From contig CM032232.1 in NCBI GenBank assembly GCA_019009955.1, positions 134,085,001-134,149,000 of the forward strand: DNA of 64,000 bases. The letters are read 5' to 3'. This DNA is from Riptortus pedestris. Lineage: Eukaryota; Arthropoda; Insecta; Hemiptera; Alydidae. Shown here one piece after another: positions 22,080 through 34,003 of the stretch. A program made the translations under genes and the position numbers. The first letter of the stretch is position 1. Each line of letters opens with the position of its first letter. The notes beneath the pieces were generated by a model. That model saw nothing but the letters and a program-made list of their open reading frames with translations. It was not told the DNA's origin and did not search any database.

Positions 22080-22485
22080 TATGATCTTTAGTTTTGACTG
22101 AAACGGATAACTTTTTCGAGTAAAGAACGAAAAATATGAGGTGTTTGCACGATTCTCACAAAGTAATAATTTAATGAAAACCATATTTGGTATTTAACCT
22201 TGTAGAGAAATGGTTCATGATAAAAAAGTCTATAGTTAACATGCCATAAATAGGAGTGGGGATTTACTAATGGCTGAAAACTAAAAAATGGAAATATCTC
22301 AGTTAATATTCTGCACTGAGAATACTTGTATATAACATTACATTTGCAGAATGGAAGATTGATTATAAAGAACTTTTCGATCCGACGCATAACAGGGATT
22401 TCCAATTTTCTAAATTCTACCCCTCTCAACCCATCCCCCCTCCCACTTGTCCGATTTCAGCTGTATAGGTTTTTTTTTCATTATC
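22080..22485 (+). mobile_element. GTCC-CTAA element, B module and middle, no ends
   Basis: GGTGTTTGCACGATTCTCAC, ACCATATTTGGTATTTAACC, GGAAATATCTCAGTTAATAT, CGATCCGACGCATAAC, C-rich text and GTCCGATTTCAGCTG. Both termini are missing. Confidence 0.65.
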
Positions 22486-22488
22486 TTG

Positions 22489-22661
22489 ATTATTAACGGA
22501 GATATTTGCTTTTTTTTTTAGTTTTCGGGCTTCTCTAAATCCCCAATCCTGCTCTTGCCTTATACGACAACAACCGTCTTATGAACTCTTACATGAAGTG
22601 CTTTATTTGAACCCTAAATACCAAATATTGTTCTCATTGAACTTTGAGGTCCGTTCAAAGT

Positions 22662-22728
<67 letters not shown>

Positions 22729-23180
22729 CTGTTAACGCTCTAGCGGTTGCAATTTTTGTTTGATCGTTACGAAACTCGATATTTAACCGTTTTTGGAAAA
22801 AGACAGATCAAGTTCGTTAATGGTTGAATCGGAATAGAAGGAAGATTTTCGAAAATTCAAAATATCTCCGTTAGTATACGTCGGATCGAAAAATATTACA
22901 GAATCAATCCTATTGGAAATTAAATTTACTATAAATATTGTTCTATACATTTATTCTGTATCTTGAATATTAACTGAGATATTTGCATTTGTATTCTGCA
23001 TGTGCTCGACAGCAGTGGCTGTTCGGACTTTCCGCCGTGAGCTCTGGAAGCCGTTCTATTCGCCCCTCGTGAATAGGTTTAGAGGTTTCTTATTACTACA
23101 GCTGTCATTAGGAAGATTTCTCTATTGTAAAACTTCACGTGGGAAATCTGCTTAGTTTACGCAGCCCCTGCGTGACTGAC
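22489..23180 (-). mobile_element. GTCC-CTAA element (module A) fused to a B fragment
   Basis: Right end GCAGCCCCTGCGTGACTGAC, module A and middle. The tract at about 22664-22728 is (TA)n followed by (TG)n. The 3' block stops at TTGAGGTCCGTTCAAAG and is replaced leftwards by a minus-strand B-module piece (22489-22640, AATACCAAATATTGTTCTCA). A chimeric copy. Confidence 0.75.
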
Positions 23181-23849
23181 TATTTTTGTATTAAAATCGG
23201 ACTCGATCGCAAAATTGTTAAAACCCACCAGACCGCAGTAATTAGCAAAATTTAGTAATGGTGAGAATTATACATTTTGAGGAAATCCACATTTACGGAA
23301 TCTCTCATGTGACATTTGCGAAATTGAGATATCAGACATTGAGTGCGAATTATTAATAACATTAGGTGGCGTAGGCTTGTCTCGTTAATGTTGTGTAACA
23401 TATGTTACAACACAAATGTCAGGTGGCTAGCGTAAATTTGTGATGAAGCAGCACCTTTATCAATCAATATCACGAATCATAGATATACGTTTTTCATTTT
23501 CAGTAGGACATACAATAATCAACCTCAATAATTTTCAATATTTTTCTTAGATGTTATCATTGTCTTTTTGGATTTTTTTTTTTTTTTTAAATATAACATC
23601 TTACACCTATTTATTTTTCGCTCTATATGTTTCTCGTCCTCAATTATGCCTTTTCAGGGGTAGTACCTTTCTAATACAAGGATTTGAATTTACACGGCAT
23701 CACTGTCAAATTGGAGACGAAGAATACCAGTCAGCTGATTACATAGATACTTTAAAATGATTAACAGTATACAAAAATCGATTACAGAAGAAACATAGTC
23801 ACATTTACGTCTATTCGGTTTACATTAAATTATGTTAATAATTCTTATT
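23181..23849. other. Unannotated AT-rich DNA
   Basis: No gene recognised. The 69-codon frame at 23551-23760 is hydrophobic and low in complexity at its start and is unsupported. Confidence 0.5.
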
Positions 23850-24086
23850 ACATTATTATTATTATTATTATTTATTAACGTCCACTTTTTTGCAACTCAG
23901 GCTAATCGGGACGGGTTATCTACAGGTTACCACCCTTTTCTAGCCAGGGTGGGATTTAGGATGTTATTTAATGAATTTCGTCACTAAATAATTTCCTTTG
24001 CCCAGGCGAGAATCGAACTCGCCACTCTAGTTTTACCATGTGAGATAAAGGTCAACCCTTTAGCTCAAATGGCTAACCTGAGCCCC
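23850..24086 (-). mobile_element. tRNA-derived SINE, best-preserved copy
   Basis: Minus strand: GGGGCTCAGGTTAGCCATTT head (A-box-like TAGCCATTTGAGC), B-box GAGTTCGATTCTCGCC, GGAAATTATTTAGTGACG, a body with CACCCTGGCTAGAAAAGGGT and CTGTAGATAACCCGTCCC, GTTGCAAAAAAGTGGACG, and an (AAT)n tail at 23851-23875. The tRNA-like head and (AAT)n tail define the family. Confidence 0.85.
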
Positions 24087-24364
24087 AATTACATTTTCTT
24101 TACAATACAAAAGTATTTTTTGAATTAGTTGTCTTATTTTAATTAAATAAAGTGTTAAACACATTTAAGAAGAAACAAATTTCTGATTAATTAATGTTGG
24201 GGAAGGGGGGTCGGCATGACAATATACTTGGTGTTCATTCAACCTGTTAATAATGGCTGTTAAGTTTAATGAAAGTGTAATAATCCATCGAGGTACTAAG
24301 TTGAATAAATTCATACACGGATACGCATTGATGACTATAACAAAACGTCTTTGCAAATTACTTG

Positions 24365-25183
24365 CTTTATAAGTTTCGATAAAGATGTTTATAACAAAAG
24401 TTACTCTAAATATCAAATTAAACATCTTTTGCCATGTGAAGGTTCGCAAAAAAAAACAATAGGAAGTATGACGAGTTTTCATTTCCACAACAACCCCCAC
24501 TCCTGTTTGTTCCTGAAAATGTTAATATCGCTTATATTCAATAATACGGGGTTTCGTTGATTTCCATTAAGTCTTTCGTGTCCTATAACACTGTTGCCCC
24601 TTCTATAGTTTTTCATGTATACCTCATTTATACTTCGTTATACAGCAAAAGTGCATATAATAAAAGATATTTTAAATAAGAAAACAAACAACTTTTTTTA
24701 TATAAACGTTTGCCGAAAAATGAATAGATTACGAAACATCACGATATCATATTTCACACCTCCTTATAACCCCCACTCCTGTTCATACCTCGACATTTTA
24801 ATACAGCTTATAATCAGGGGAGGTGTTAATACCAAATCACATACAGAGTTTCGGTTGAGTCATTTGTGCCATATAAAATTGTTGACTCCCACTATTTTTT
24901 GTAGCGTATAACTCATTTATACTTCGGTATACGTAAAAGAGTATATAAAAAAAGTTACTCTAAATAACAAAATAAACAACTTTTGTTATGTGCATATTTG
25001 CCGAAAAACCAATAGGAGAAGAAATATCGCTATTTTTAATTTCAGGTCTCCCTCATAACCCCCAATCCTGTTCTTCTCAGAGAATATTAATATAGCCAGA
25101 AACCTAACCTCTTTTAGCAGTAATATACATACCAAGTTTCATAAAATTCGGTTACGATTCTATAAAGGACATAAAAACAAACA

Positions 25184-25195
<12 letters not shown>
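24365..25195 (-). mobile_element. Helitron internal part, three tandem units
   Basis: Units starting near 24370, 24627 and 24914 carry the AACAAAATAAACAACTTTTG and CCCCCACTCCTG motifs of the Helitron at 2999-3946, in the same direction relative to the adjacent 3' block. The CTAG end is missing. Confidence 0.7.
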
Positions 25196-25227
<32 letters not shown>

Positions 25228-25345
25228 ATTTTGTACGGGGCTCATTTTCGTCATCTAGTAGGTAGGATCGATGGACATTTGAAGAAAAATTGCGAAAACC
25301 ACGTCATGAGTACGACCTCAATAGCTTTAAGGGAAATCTGCCAAA
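25196..25345 (+). mobile_element. GTCC-CTAA element 3' part, after Helitron sequence
   Basis: (TA)n, then a diverged 3' block (GTACGGGGCTCATTTTCGTC, GTAGGATCGATGGACATTTG). The first palindrome arm is missing: AATAGCTTTAAGGGAAATCTGCC. Together with 24365-25195 it is a third, 5'-truncated Helitron-carrying composite. Confidence 0.75.
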
Positions 25346-25857
25346 AGTGCTGGATTTGTCAGTGAATTTATTGAGATGTTTATTTATTTATTTATTTGGG
25401 GCTTCGCAGCTGTGGCGATGTTGCTCGGGGAAAAAAAAAACTGTATAAAATTGAAAAATAAAAAAAACAAAACAAAAAACATAACGAAACAAAATTAATT
25501 TAAACGAACATAAAATAACATAACAGAAATATAACATGAAAAATAGAAAAGTAACACGAAACAGAAATGGAACACAAAACCAGGAATGGAACAAAAAACA
25601 GAAACAGACAAACAGAATTGATACGAAAAACAGGGCTGGAATGGATAACAATACCAAATGGAAAAACAAAACACAAAAAAGAAGAAATGGAACACAAAAA
25701 CAGAAATAGAACAAAAACAGATATGGAACACAAAAACAGTAATGGAACACAAAACCAAAATGGGAAACAAAAACAGAAATGAAACATAAAAACAGAAATG
25801 GGAAAAAAACAGAAATGGAACGCAAAACAGAAATAGAAAACAAAAATGGAACTCTTC
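25346..25857 (+). repeat. Left arm of large inverted duplication with minisatellite
   Basis: AGTGCTGGATTTGTCAGTGA, TTTATTTATT, GGGGCTTCGCAGCTGTGGCG, then an imperfect array of an about 18-bp unit (AGAAATGGAACACAAAAAC type). The same order occurs inverted at 27850-28589. The open frames here (up to 151 codons, Phe/Cys/Val-rich) exist only because of the repeat. Confidence 0.85.
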
Positions 25858-25867
25858 TTTAATCAGT

Positions 25868-26225
25868 TTAGCAGATTTCCGTTAAATGATGTACTCGTGG
25901 ACTGTGGTGATTTTCGAAAAATCTGTTTTTATGTCCATCCCAGGAAATGAGGAAAACGACCCACCCCCTTCACATATATGTTGTCATTAAACGTTTGTCG
26001 TTTGGTAATTTGTGTATGCCCCTTATGAAACTAAAACGTTAATTGTTTTAGGTAAAACTAAAGGTTAATTTCGTTAATGGCTGCCTTTGGACTAGGGAGG
26101 GAGGGGGTTAGAGAGGGGCTTTCGAAAATTCAATATATCACCGTCATTGTAGGTACTTCATAGAACTAATCTTATTGCAAACGTTAAGTTCAATAAGTGT
26201 TGTTATATTCTTTCTTTACGTTCAA
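25868..26225 (-). mobile_element. GTCC-CTAA element, decayed
   Basis: TTTAGCAGATTTCCGTTAAA, ATGTCCATCCCAGGAAATGA, GGTAATTTGTG, GTTAATGGCTGCC and AATATATCACCGTCATTGTA align loosely with the minus-strand 3' block and middle. No TA tract. The 5' end is missing. Confidence 0.55.
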
Positions 26226-26849
26226 TTGTTGTTGCTTGATAAGCTTTTTGATTTTCTTTACTTAGGTATTGCCTCAATTTCTTCTGATCAGCTGTTCTTG
26301 ATTGCCTATTTGTGTTTTAAAAGTTATTACATTAGCTCTGGAGTGCCTCTTGAAAAAAAAAAAAATAATAAACACAGAAACTTAACTATTAGTTGAAAGG
26401 TAAAAGACTTTCTGTACTTCATGTAATGACGGACTTCGAACGCTAAGTGGTAGTAATTCCTTTTTAATGAGATGATAAATGAGCTAATATTGAGTCTCGT
26501 TAAAAACTTTAAGAGAAATATCTAAAAACAAATAATAAAAAAACTTTAACATCATCAAGGAGTGCCACTTAAGAATAAATAAATAAAACTGTCTTAATTA
26601 TCTCACTTTCGTAGTTTCTGAATTTTCCTCCAAGTTCCAGAAAGAAATATTGCTACGAATTTCTCATGGATCATTAGTACTCAATTTCTCAGAAGTATTT
26701 TTTCCTAAAGTAAATTTAATAAAATTAAATTAACTCAACAAGACATAAAGTTGTAACTTACAAACATAATAAAGAACTCTTTAACTTGATTTTCCTGTTT
26801 AATCATAATATTTATAAAACTTTGTAATGGGTTCTAAATAAATTAAAAT
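26226..26849. other. Unannotated AT-rich DNA
   Basis: No gene or repeat recognised between a decayed element and a LINE fragment. Confidence 0.5.
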
Positions 26850-27330
26850 ATCTTTCAGACAAATAAAGTCACTCTTCATTAATTTCTATCTCAATAAACT
26901 AACAATAGACGACTTATTACATTCTGCAAAATCTAACGTACTACTAGACTGGGAACAAAAATGGCAACAAACAGACAATAAATTACGACAAATTAAATCT
27001 ACAGTATTCACACGGACTAGTAAAAATTCAACTTATACACGGAGGGAAGAAGTGATTTTAACAAGGCTCCGCATTGGCCACTCTCTCCTTACTCATAGCT
27101 TTTTAATGAAAAAAGGCGAGCAGCCCAAATGCAATGTATGCAATTTGACTCTTACAATAAAACACATACTGACAGACTGCAAGGGACGAGATCATTTTAC
27201 AAATACCCCACGACCTACATGACTTACTCACAGAAGGTAGCCCATACATACCCACTATACTACAACATCTAAAAGACATTAACATATACTCAAAAATTTG
27301 AATATACAATACTCACAATTAATACTTGCA
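26850..27330 (+). pseudogene. Non-LTR retrotransposon C-terminal fragment
   Basis: A frame without a start codon reads DDLLHSAKSNVLLDWEQKWQ, REEVILTRLRIGHSLLTHSF and CNVCNLTLTIKHILTDC: the post-RNase H C-x2-C...H-x4-C region of I/Jockey-type elements. After about 27200 stops and frameshifts follow. It is less similar to 18509-18972 than that copy is to 62859-63153, so it is another family. Inactive. Confidence 0.75.
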
Positions 27331-27402
27331 TTTTAAAAGAGATTTTATAATTTTCTAATAAATGTATGCTGCGATTCTAGTCTTTTTGTGAATGTTTTGG
27401 CT

Positions 27403-27445
27403 GCGAGCGTGTGTGTGTGTGTGTGTGTGTGTGCGTGTGTGTGTG

Positions 27446-27533
<88 letters not shown>

Positions 27534-27534
27534 T
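27403..27534 (+). repeat. (GT)n microsatellite, about 130 bp
   Basis: Nearly pure TG repeat with two CGTG interruptions. It generates a meaningless VCVCVC frame. Confidence 0.98.
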
Positions 27535-27849
27535 GTATGTTTGCTGAACTCTTTATAAACTCTTTGAATATATGTAAAGTAAATATTTCATCGTTTCTCT
27601 TTGTCTAGCAAAACTGAAGGTTTTCCCCCTTCCCGCCATAATGCAATTCATGACTTACGTTGTTCAGTAACTCATATTGAGTATGCAACTCCGCTGATAC
27701 ACGAGTTTTATATCTGATCTAAATCTCAATTATTTTAAATTCATTTTAGATACATATTCCATTTTATTCAACAATTTATATATTTTATTATATCTTGTTT
27801 AATATTTTTTGTTTTGGATTCTATATTATGTTTGTCAATTTGTTGTGTT

Positions 27850-28589
27850 GGATTTCCATTTATTGTTTGATTTCTACTTATTGTTCAATTTCTATTATTT
27901 GAGTTCCATTTTTGTTTTCTATTTCTGTTTTGCGTTCCATTTCTGTTTTTGTTTTTCCATTTCTGTTTTATGTTCCATTTCTTCTTTCTTTGTTTCGCAT
28001 TTTGGTTTTGTGTTCCATTTCTGTTTTTGTGTTCCATTTCTGTTTTTGTGTTCCATTTCTGTTTTTGTTCTATTTCTGTTTTTGTGTTCCATTTCTTCTT
28101 TTTTTGTTTCCCATTTTGGTTTTATATTCCATTTCTGTATTTTGTTTTTGTGTTCCATTTCTGTTTTTGTTTTTCCATTTTGTTTTTGTGTTCCATTTCT
28201 GTTTTTGTTTTTCCATTTTGTTTTTGTGTTCCATTTCTGGTTTTTGTTTTCCATTTTGTTTTTGATTTCCATTTCTGTGTTTTGTTTTTCCATTTGGTAT
28301 TGTGATCCATTCCAGCCCTGTTTTTCGTATCAATTCTGTTTGTCTGTTTCTGTTTTTTGTTCCATTCCTGTTTTTGTGTTCCATTTCTGTTTCGTGTTAC
28401 TTTTCTATTTTTCATGTTATATTTCTGTTATGTTGTTTTATGTTCGTTTAAATTAATTTTGTTTCGTTTTGTTTTTTGTTTTTTTTTATTTGTCAATTTT
28501 ATACAGGTTTTTTTTCCCCCGAGCAACATCGCCACAGCTGCGAAGCCCCAAATAAATAAATATCTCAATAAATTCACTGACAAATCCAG
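27850..28589 (-). repeat. Right arm of large inverted duplication with longer minisatellite
   Basis: An array of TTCCATTTCTGTTTTTGTG-like units at about 27905-28410, then TTCATGTTATATTTCTGTTA, GCCACAGCTGCGAAGCCCC and TCACTGACAAATCCAGCACT, the complement of 25346-25857. The array is clearly longer than in the left arm. Long frames on both strands (215 codons on plus) are repeat artefacts. Confidence 0.85.
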
Positions 28590-28713
28590 CACTTTTGGCA
28601 GATTTCCCTTAAAGCTATTGAGGTCGTACTCATGACGCGGTTTTCAAAATTTTTCTTCAAATGTCCATTGATCCTACCTACTAGATGACGAAAATGAGCC
28701 CCGTACAATATGG

Positions 28714-28766
<53 letters not shown>
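28590..28766 (-). mobile_element. GTCC-CTAA element 3' part (inverted partner of 25196-25345)
   Basis: GGCAGATTTCCCTTAAAGCT, 3' block with GAGCCCCGTACAATATGG and (TA)n. It shares the odd GGCAG terminus, missing arm and CCCCGTAC variant with 25196-25345, so the duplication included this element. Confidence 0.8.
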
Positions 28767-28770
<4 letters not shown>

Positions 28771-29323
28771 ATTGCTATTCCTTTAAAACAAATCTGCCAA
28801 AAGATGCTATCGAACTCGTATTTGTTGTTTTTGGCGTTTTTCAGTGGTTCTAGAACAAACGTACTTTAAGCCACTTGGGTTTTTTTTTTTTCTTTTCTGA
28901 TGAACTTTTATGTTGATCCATAAGCAATGATAGGGCCATTACAAAAGTCGTTCACAGGGACTTTGAGGGACTTTTGGTGCTGGCTGAATGAGTCCTATTA
29001 AGTAGCAAAAAAGACTGTTGTTGCTTAAAACATTTTAGCCTAATTAACTCTTGGCAGAAGTTTAAGTCCTTAGTTCTTCCCGTTCCTTATCTCTGCGGCT
29101 CCTTCATCTCCTTTCTGACTTTAACTTTTAATGATCGCTTTGCTTTTCCCCAATGTCTAAATAGAAGCAGAGGCTATCAGTTTTAAGTCCGGAATACAAA
29201 TTGTATGGCAAAGTTAAGTCCCCCGAATTTATTATAGGATTCTCCAGTGCTTAACTCTCACCTTGTAGCTTGGAAATACCTTCTGTAGTGGGTATTAAAG
29301 GTGAACCATTAAGCAAATAGTCC
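28767..29323. other. Unannotated spacer
   Basis: No gene, tRNA or repeat recognised. Confidence 0.55.
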
Positions 29324-29362
29324 TTCACGCAGGAGCTGCGTAAACTAAGCAGACATTTTAAG
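29324..29362 (+). mobile_element. GTCC-CTAA element, 5' stub
   Basis: AGTCCTTCACGCAGGAGCTG, GTAAACTAAGCAGACATTTT: 5' terminus only. Confidence 0.75.
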
Positions 29363-29469
29363 TGCTGCACACTATTAATCTCATATATCTCATATAAGAT
29401 TTACAAATAAATGTATACACCAACAAATGTACAGCATCAATATTTTAACAAGATTCGTTTTATAATATT

Positions 29470-29592
29470 TTAGCAGATTCCCCTTAAGGGAAATCAGCTA
29501 TTGAGGTCGTACTCATGACGCGATTTTGAAAATTTTCTTTAAATGTCCATCGATCCTACCTAGGAGATGACGAAAATGAGGTCCGTTCAAAA

Positions 29593-29650
<58 letters not shown>

Positions 29651-30597
29651 GTAACCTCTGTCTGTACATTGATTTTTTTCACGAAATTTCATGATAACTT
29701 TTCGTTTCACATGTCATAGACACCATAACTGCATTTTGTTTCTTTGGTGTCTGTTTGTATGTTTATTTGTTTGTTTGTTACCTTTTCACCCATATACGGC
29801 TGAACTGAATTTTATGGAACTTGGTATGTATATTACTACTAACCCAACTTAGACTTTAGGCTATGTTAATATTCTCTGAGACGAACAGGAGTGGGGGTAA
29901 TAAGGGAGGCCTGAAATTAAAAATAGCAATATTTCGTTTCCTAATGCATTTTCGGAATTATGCACATAACAAAAGTTGTTTATTTTGTTATTTGGAGTAA
30001 CTTTTGTTATATACACTTTTGTCGTATACCTAAGTATAAATGAGTTATACGTTAAAAACTACTGCGGAAGTCAACAATTTTATTTGACACAAAAAACTTA
30101 ACCGAACTAAACCAAACTCGGTATGTGAATTAGCACTAACATTTCTAGGGACGGACAGGAGTGGGGATTAGAAGGGAGGCCTGAAATTAAAAATAGTGAT
30201 ATTTCGTTTCCTATTGGGGTTTCAGCAAATATGCACATAACAAAAGTTGTTTATTTTGTTATGTAGAGAAATTTGCTGAACAATTCTTTTCAATATGAAC
30301 TACCAGGTACCTAACCTGGAAAAATTAATTCAAATGTATGTTAATATTTTTTCCTTAATAATTTAAATCTATGCATAATGCACAGGAAACGGGAAATATG
30401 ACAATATGAAGGACAGTGAAGTCTTACATAAAAAATTAATTTTATTATTAAAAAAAACACAGAAACGACGGGTATTAACCCTAAACACTGGGACGGGTAA
30501 ATGTCAAAATATTGTGTAAAGTAAAGCCTTGCCAAAAAAATACCATCACCATCCAGCCTCAAATAAATTCCCGGGCGAAGCCGGGTATCTGAGCTAG

Positions 30598-30659
<62 letters not shown>

Positions 30660-31116
30660 TCTGTGTGTGTGTGTCTGGTACCACTCTAGCGGTCGCAATT
30701 ATAGTTTAATTGTTACCAAACTCGATATTTAGTCGTTTTATGTAAAAGGAAAGATCAAGTTCGTTAACGGCTGAACTCGGACCAGGGGGAGGAGGGGGTT
30801 TAGAGGGGAGGATTTTCGAAATATCTCTGTTACTATAAGTCGGGTCAAACAATTGTATAGAACCAATCTTATTGAAAATTGAAGTTACTATAAATATTGT
30901 TCTATACATTTATTCTCTATCTTTGATATTAACCGAGATATTTGCATTTTTATTAATTGTAACGGACGAAATGAAATCGGCTAACTTCTGGTCTAGTCGT
31001 GAGTTTCCGTCAAAAGCTAGTTCGGCCGTTTCCGTAACTGTTCGACTCTCGTGAAATTTCTCTGTTGTAAAACTTCACGTAGGAAATTTAGTTTACACAG
31101 CCCTTGCGTGGCGGAC
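29470..31116 (-). mobile_element. GTCC-CTAA element carrying a Helitron in its TA tract, second composite
   Basis: 3' half 29470-29644 (TTAGCAGATTCCCCTTAAGG, 3' block, TA tract). 5' half 30598-31116 (TA/GT tract, module A, ending CCCTTGCGTGGCGGAC). A Helitron lies between, at the same site and relative orientation as in 2507-4106. The outer flanks differ, arguing for transposition of the composite. Confidence 0.82.
29645..30597 (+). mobile_element. Non-autonomous Helitron (CTAG end)
   Basis: The 3' end has a CCCGG-gcgaag-CCGGG hairpin (30570-30585), 8 nt, then CTAG (30594-30597) followed by T. The interior matches 2999-3946, including the AACAAAAGTTGTTTATTTTG units. It starts after the TA tract at ATAAAATTGTAACCTCTGTC; the 5' TC is obscured. 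No coding sequence. Confidence 0.82.
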
Positions 31117-31499
31117 TTTTTTTTCAATGAAGGAGATATTTTGAACTATCGAACCCCCCCCCCCTCCTCTAAACCCCTTCCTATTCCACGTCCGATTACA
31201 GCCATTAACGAATATAAGCATTAGAGTTGAATTAAACGTTTACCTATTGAGTATGGTATAGGCCAAATAATAATTTTCTAGTCATGATCGGAAAATCTTA
31301 ACTGATGACATCACACTGCGTATTCGAAAGTATCTCGCATAGTAAAATTTTCATGAAGACAGTATTAAAGCTTTGAATAATGTGTTACAACTGATTGTTA
31401 ATATGACATGGGTAAGGTTGGGGGTGTACTGAAAGATGAAGACTAAAAAAATGCAAATAAATGTTTTAATAATCAAGACATTGAAAAAAAAAATCTTAT
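31117..31499 (+). repeat. Diverged relative of GTCC-CTAA middle and B modules
   Basis: CAATGAAGGAGATATTTTGA, a C run, TTCCACGTCCGATTACAGCC, then a B-like tail (TAATATGACATGGGTAAGGT). Similar order to 19611-20148, suggesting an older subfamily without recognisable ends. Confidence 0.5.
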
Positions 31500-31740
31500 A
31501 CAGGGTGTCCCATGTTCGCGTGCCATCCTACTTAAAATCTCCTATTTTTTTAATCCAAATAGAGAGTTGGTGTGTCTTAATTGGGACCCCTGAAGAATCT
31601 TTTACGTCCAAATTCAACCTTGTAACCATCTCCAGTACTTCTCCAACGACCATACGTGAGGAATTTCCAATGGAATGCCCTACTTTTTATGACGGATTCT
31701 TGTAGAAAATCAAATCCTAAAACGAATTTATGTCTGTAAA
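31500..31740 (+). repeat. Dispersed repeat, copy 1
   Basis: From CAGGGTGTCCCATGTTCGCG, through GAAGAATCTTTTACGTCCAA, GGAATTTCCAATGGAATGCC and GACGGATTCTTGTAGAAAAT. The last part matches the complement of 44395-44605. Nature unknown; the CAGGGTGTCCC start could be a DNA-transposon end. Confidence 0.55.
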
Positions 31741-32305
31741 ATTTTTGATTTCATGGATCGTAAAATGCACAAATCTTTATTTTTGAAAGGGCACATTTTA
31801 TTGAAATATGCTGCAACATAAAATCTGTAGTCAATAAAATGATATTTGAAACAAGTCTACGGGGAAAGTTTCCCTTGTTTAAACGAAACAACGCAAAAGT
31901 ATACTTGAATGAATAAAAAAAAACAATTACATCAAAAAACGTTCATAGAATTAATTTATTTTAAATTAATTTGGTAGTACTTATTGGTAAAAGGAATACA
32001 CTTTTCCAACTGCAGTTTCATGTATTCATTCGAAGAAAAAAGTCCGTCACCTTTTTTCTTCGAATGCTGCTTATTTTGACGGGGAGGGGGATAATTTTAA
32101 TCCCAAGAATGATAAAAAATACGCCAATTTTCGTCCACGTTTCATGCTTAAGACTATAAATTTGATGGAAATAAATGGGTTATATAGTGCATCCGCTAAT
32201 TCAATATTTATATTTGACGGTATTATTATATCAATTCATTTCCGGATAACAGCAGTTCTAAGCATAAATTCATTTGACTGATTATATTTTGGGTAAAAAA
32301 AAAAA
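31741..32305. other. Unannotated AT-rich DNA
   Basis: Short inverted motif TTCGAAGAAAAAAGTCCGTCAC|CTTTTTTCTTCGAA at about 32031-32064; otherwise nothing. The GTCCGTCACC there may be a residual element start. Confidence 0.5.
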
Positions 32306-32530
32306 GTCCGTCACGCAGGGGCTGCGTAAACTAAGCAGATTTCCCACATGAAGTTTTACAATAGAGAAATTTCACGAGAGCCAAACAGTTACAGGAACGG
32401 CCGAACAAGCTTTTGCCGAAAACCCACGACTAGGCCCGAAGTTAGCCTTGATCTGTCTTTTAAACATAATACGTTTAAATATCGAGTATGGTAAATCAAA
32501 CAAAAGTTGCAACCGCTAGAGCGTTAACAT

Positions 32531-32588
<58 letters not shown>

Positions 32589-32708
32589 GAACGGACCTCA
32601 TTTTCGTGATCTCCTTGGTAGGATCGATGGACATTTGGAGGAAAGTTTTGAAAATCGCGTCAGGAGTACGACCTCAATAGCCGATTTCCCTTGAGGGAAA
32701 TCTGCTAA
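32306..32708 (+). mobile_element. GTCC-CTAA element, middle deleted (module A)
   Basis: Canonical 5' end to about 32445 (CACGACTAGGCCCGAAGTTA), then a jump to CTTGATCTGTCTTTTAAACA, (TA)n (about 32538-32581), 3' block, CCCTTGAGGGAAATCTGCTAA. Confidence 0.85.
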
Positions 32709-33462
32709 AAACGAATGGCTGGACACTTCCTGTTCATGTTACAGGGGCGTTTGCATTATTGATGAATATGACTGGATGATTTTGTGCATCTAATTTCCAT
32801 TTTAACGATTTATATTTCTACCCTCCAACGCCTAGTATACAATATATATTTCTATAGATATTATGACTAGTGCTTTACTTCTTATTTATGATTTTATAGG
32901 AGCACAACTCCGAAAGCTTCCGAGCGAGACAAAGATATTCGCCGCCCAATATAAGTTTTAGGGCAGCCCTAAAAGATTTGATAGTAGCTTGCTGACTGCG
33001 GTAAAATCTGTTTGTAGATTCCCGACACGCGGGGCCCTCAGATCTTGGGACCCTATAAAAGAGGAATAGATTAATAGTGGGGAGGGGGGTTAGGACATTG
33101 TTCACTCTCCGGACTTTGCTCAAGTACTGTCGTAAAGTACGGCCGAGAGAGCTATCAGGGTGGTTCGGACGATTTTTATTGCTCAAAGAAAAGCATTGAG
33201 TGAATCTTAGTATTGTGCTATAGCCTTTGTCCTCGGCGCTATGGGATTTATAGTATTTGAATAAAAATTCATGAGAATAATTTTGTAGAAGAAATTGATA
33301 ATTAACTCTTTAGGTACACGGTCATGTGTCCATTCGCCAGGCGTATACCTTATTTACAGGAATGGGTAAGTCTTGAACAATTTGCACAACTGACTAGGCT
33401 GACATAAGCACGATGATCATGATACATTTTGACTACATTTATATATCTTATAAAAAGAAAAA
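32709..33462. other. Unannotated spacer with an unrecognised 103-codon minus frame
   Basis: The frame at 32875-33186 (minus) is Arg/Leu/Ser-rich, unlike its AT-rich surroundings, but has no motif I recognise. A CCCTATAAAAGAGG motif at about 33051-33064 lacks a convincing initiator downstream. Confidence 0.4.
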
Positions 33463-33939
33463 GTCCGTCACGCAGGGGCTGCGTAAACTAAGCAGATTTC
33501 CCACGTGAAGTTTTACAATAGAGAAATCTGCCTAATAACAGCTGTAGTAGGAAGGGATCTCTAAACCTATTCACGAGGGACTAATAGTTCTGGAAACGGC
33601 CACCAGAGCTCTCGGCGGAAAGTCCGGAACATGGCGGGGTTCCGTCGACCACACACACAATACAAATATCTCGGTTAATATTCAAGATACAGAATAAATG
33701 TATAGAACAATATTTATAGTAAATTGAATTTGCAATAAGATTTATTCTATACAATTTTTCGATCCGACGCATAATAACGGAGATATTTTGAATTTTCAAA
33801 AATTCCCCCTCGTAAACCCCCCCTCCCACTGGTCCGATTTCAGCCATTAACGAACTTGATCTTCCTTTTTACATAAAACGATTAAATTCCGAGTTTGCTA
33901 ACGATCAAACAAAAATTGCGACCGCTAGAGCGTTAACAG

Positions 33940-34003
<64 letters not shown>

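Noticed and set aside
27809..28456. A 215-codon Phe/Cys/Val-rich frame resembling a membrane protein
   Set aside because: It is the translation of an imperfect TTCCATTTCTGTTTTTGTG array. Several frames on both strands are open and the inverted copy at 25.4-25.85 kb behaves the same way.
33051..33064. CCCTATAAAAGAGG as a promoter TATA box
   Set aside because: No initiator-like TCAGT at 25-35 nt downstream on either strand and no leader or exon that I can support.
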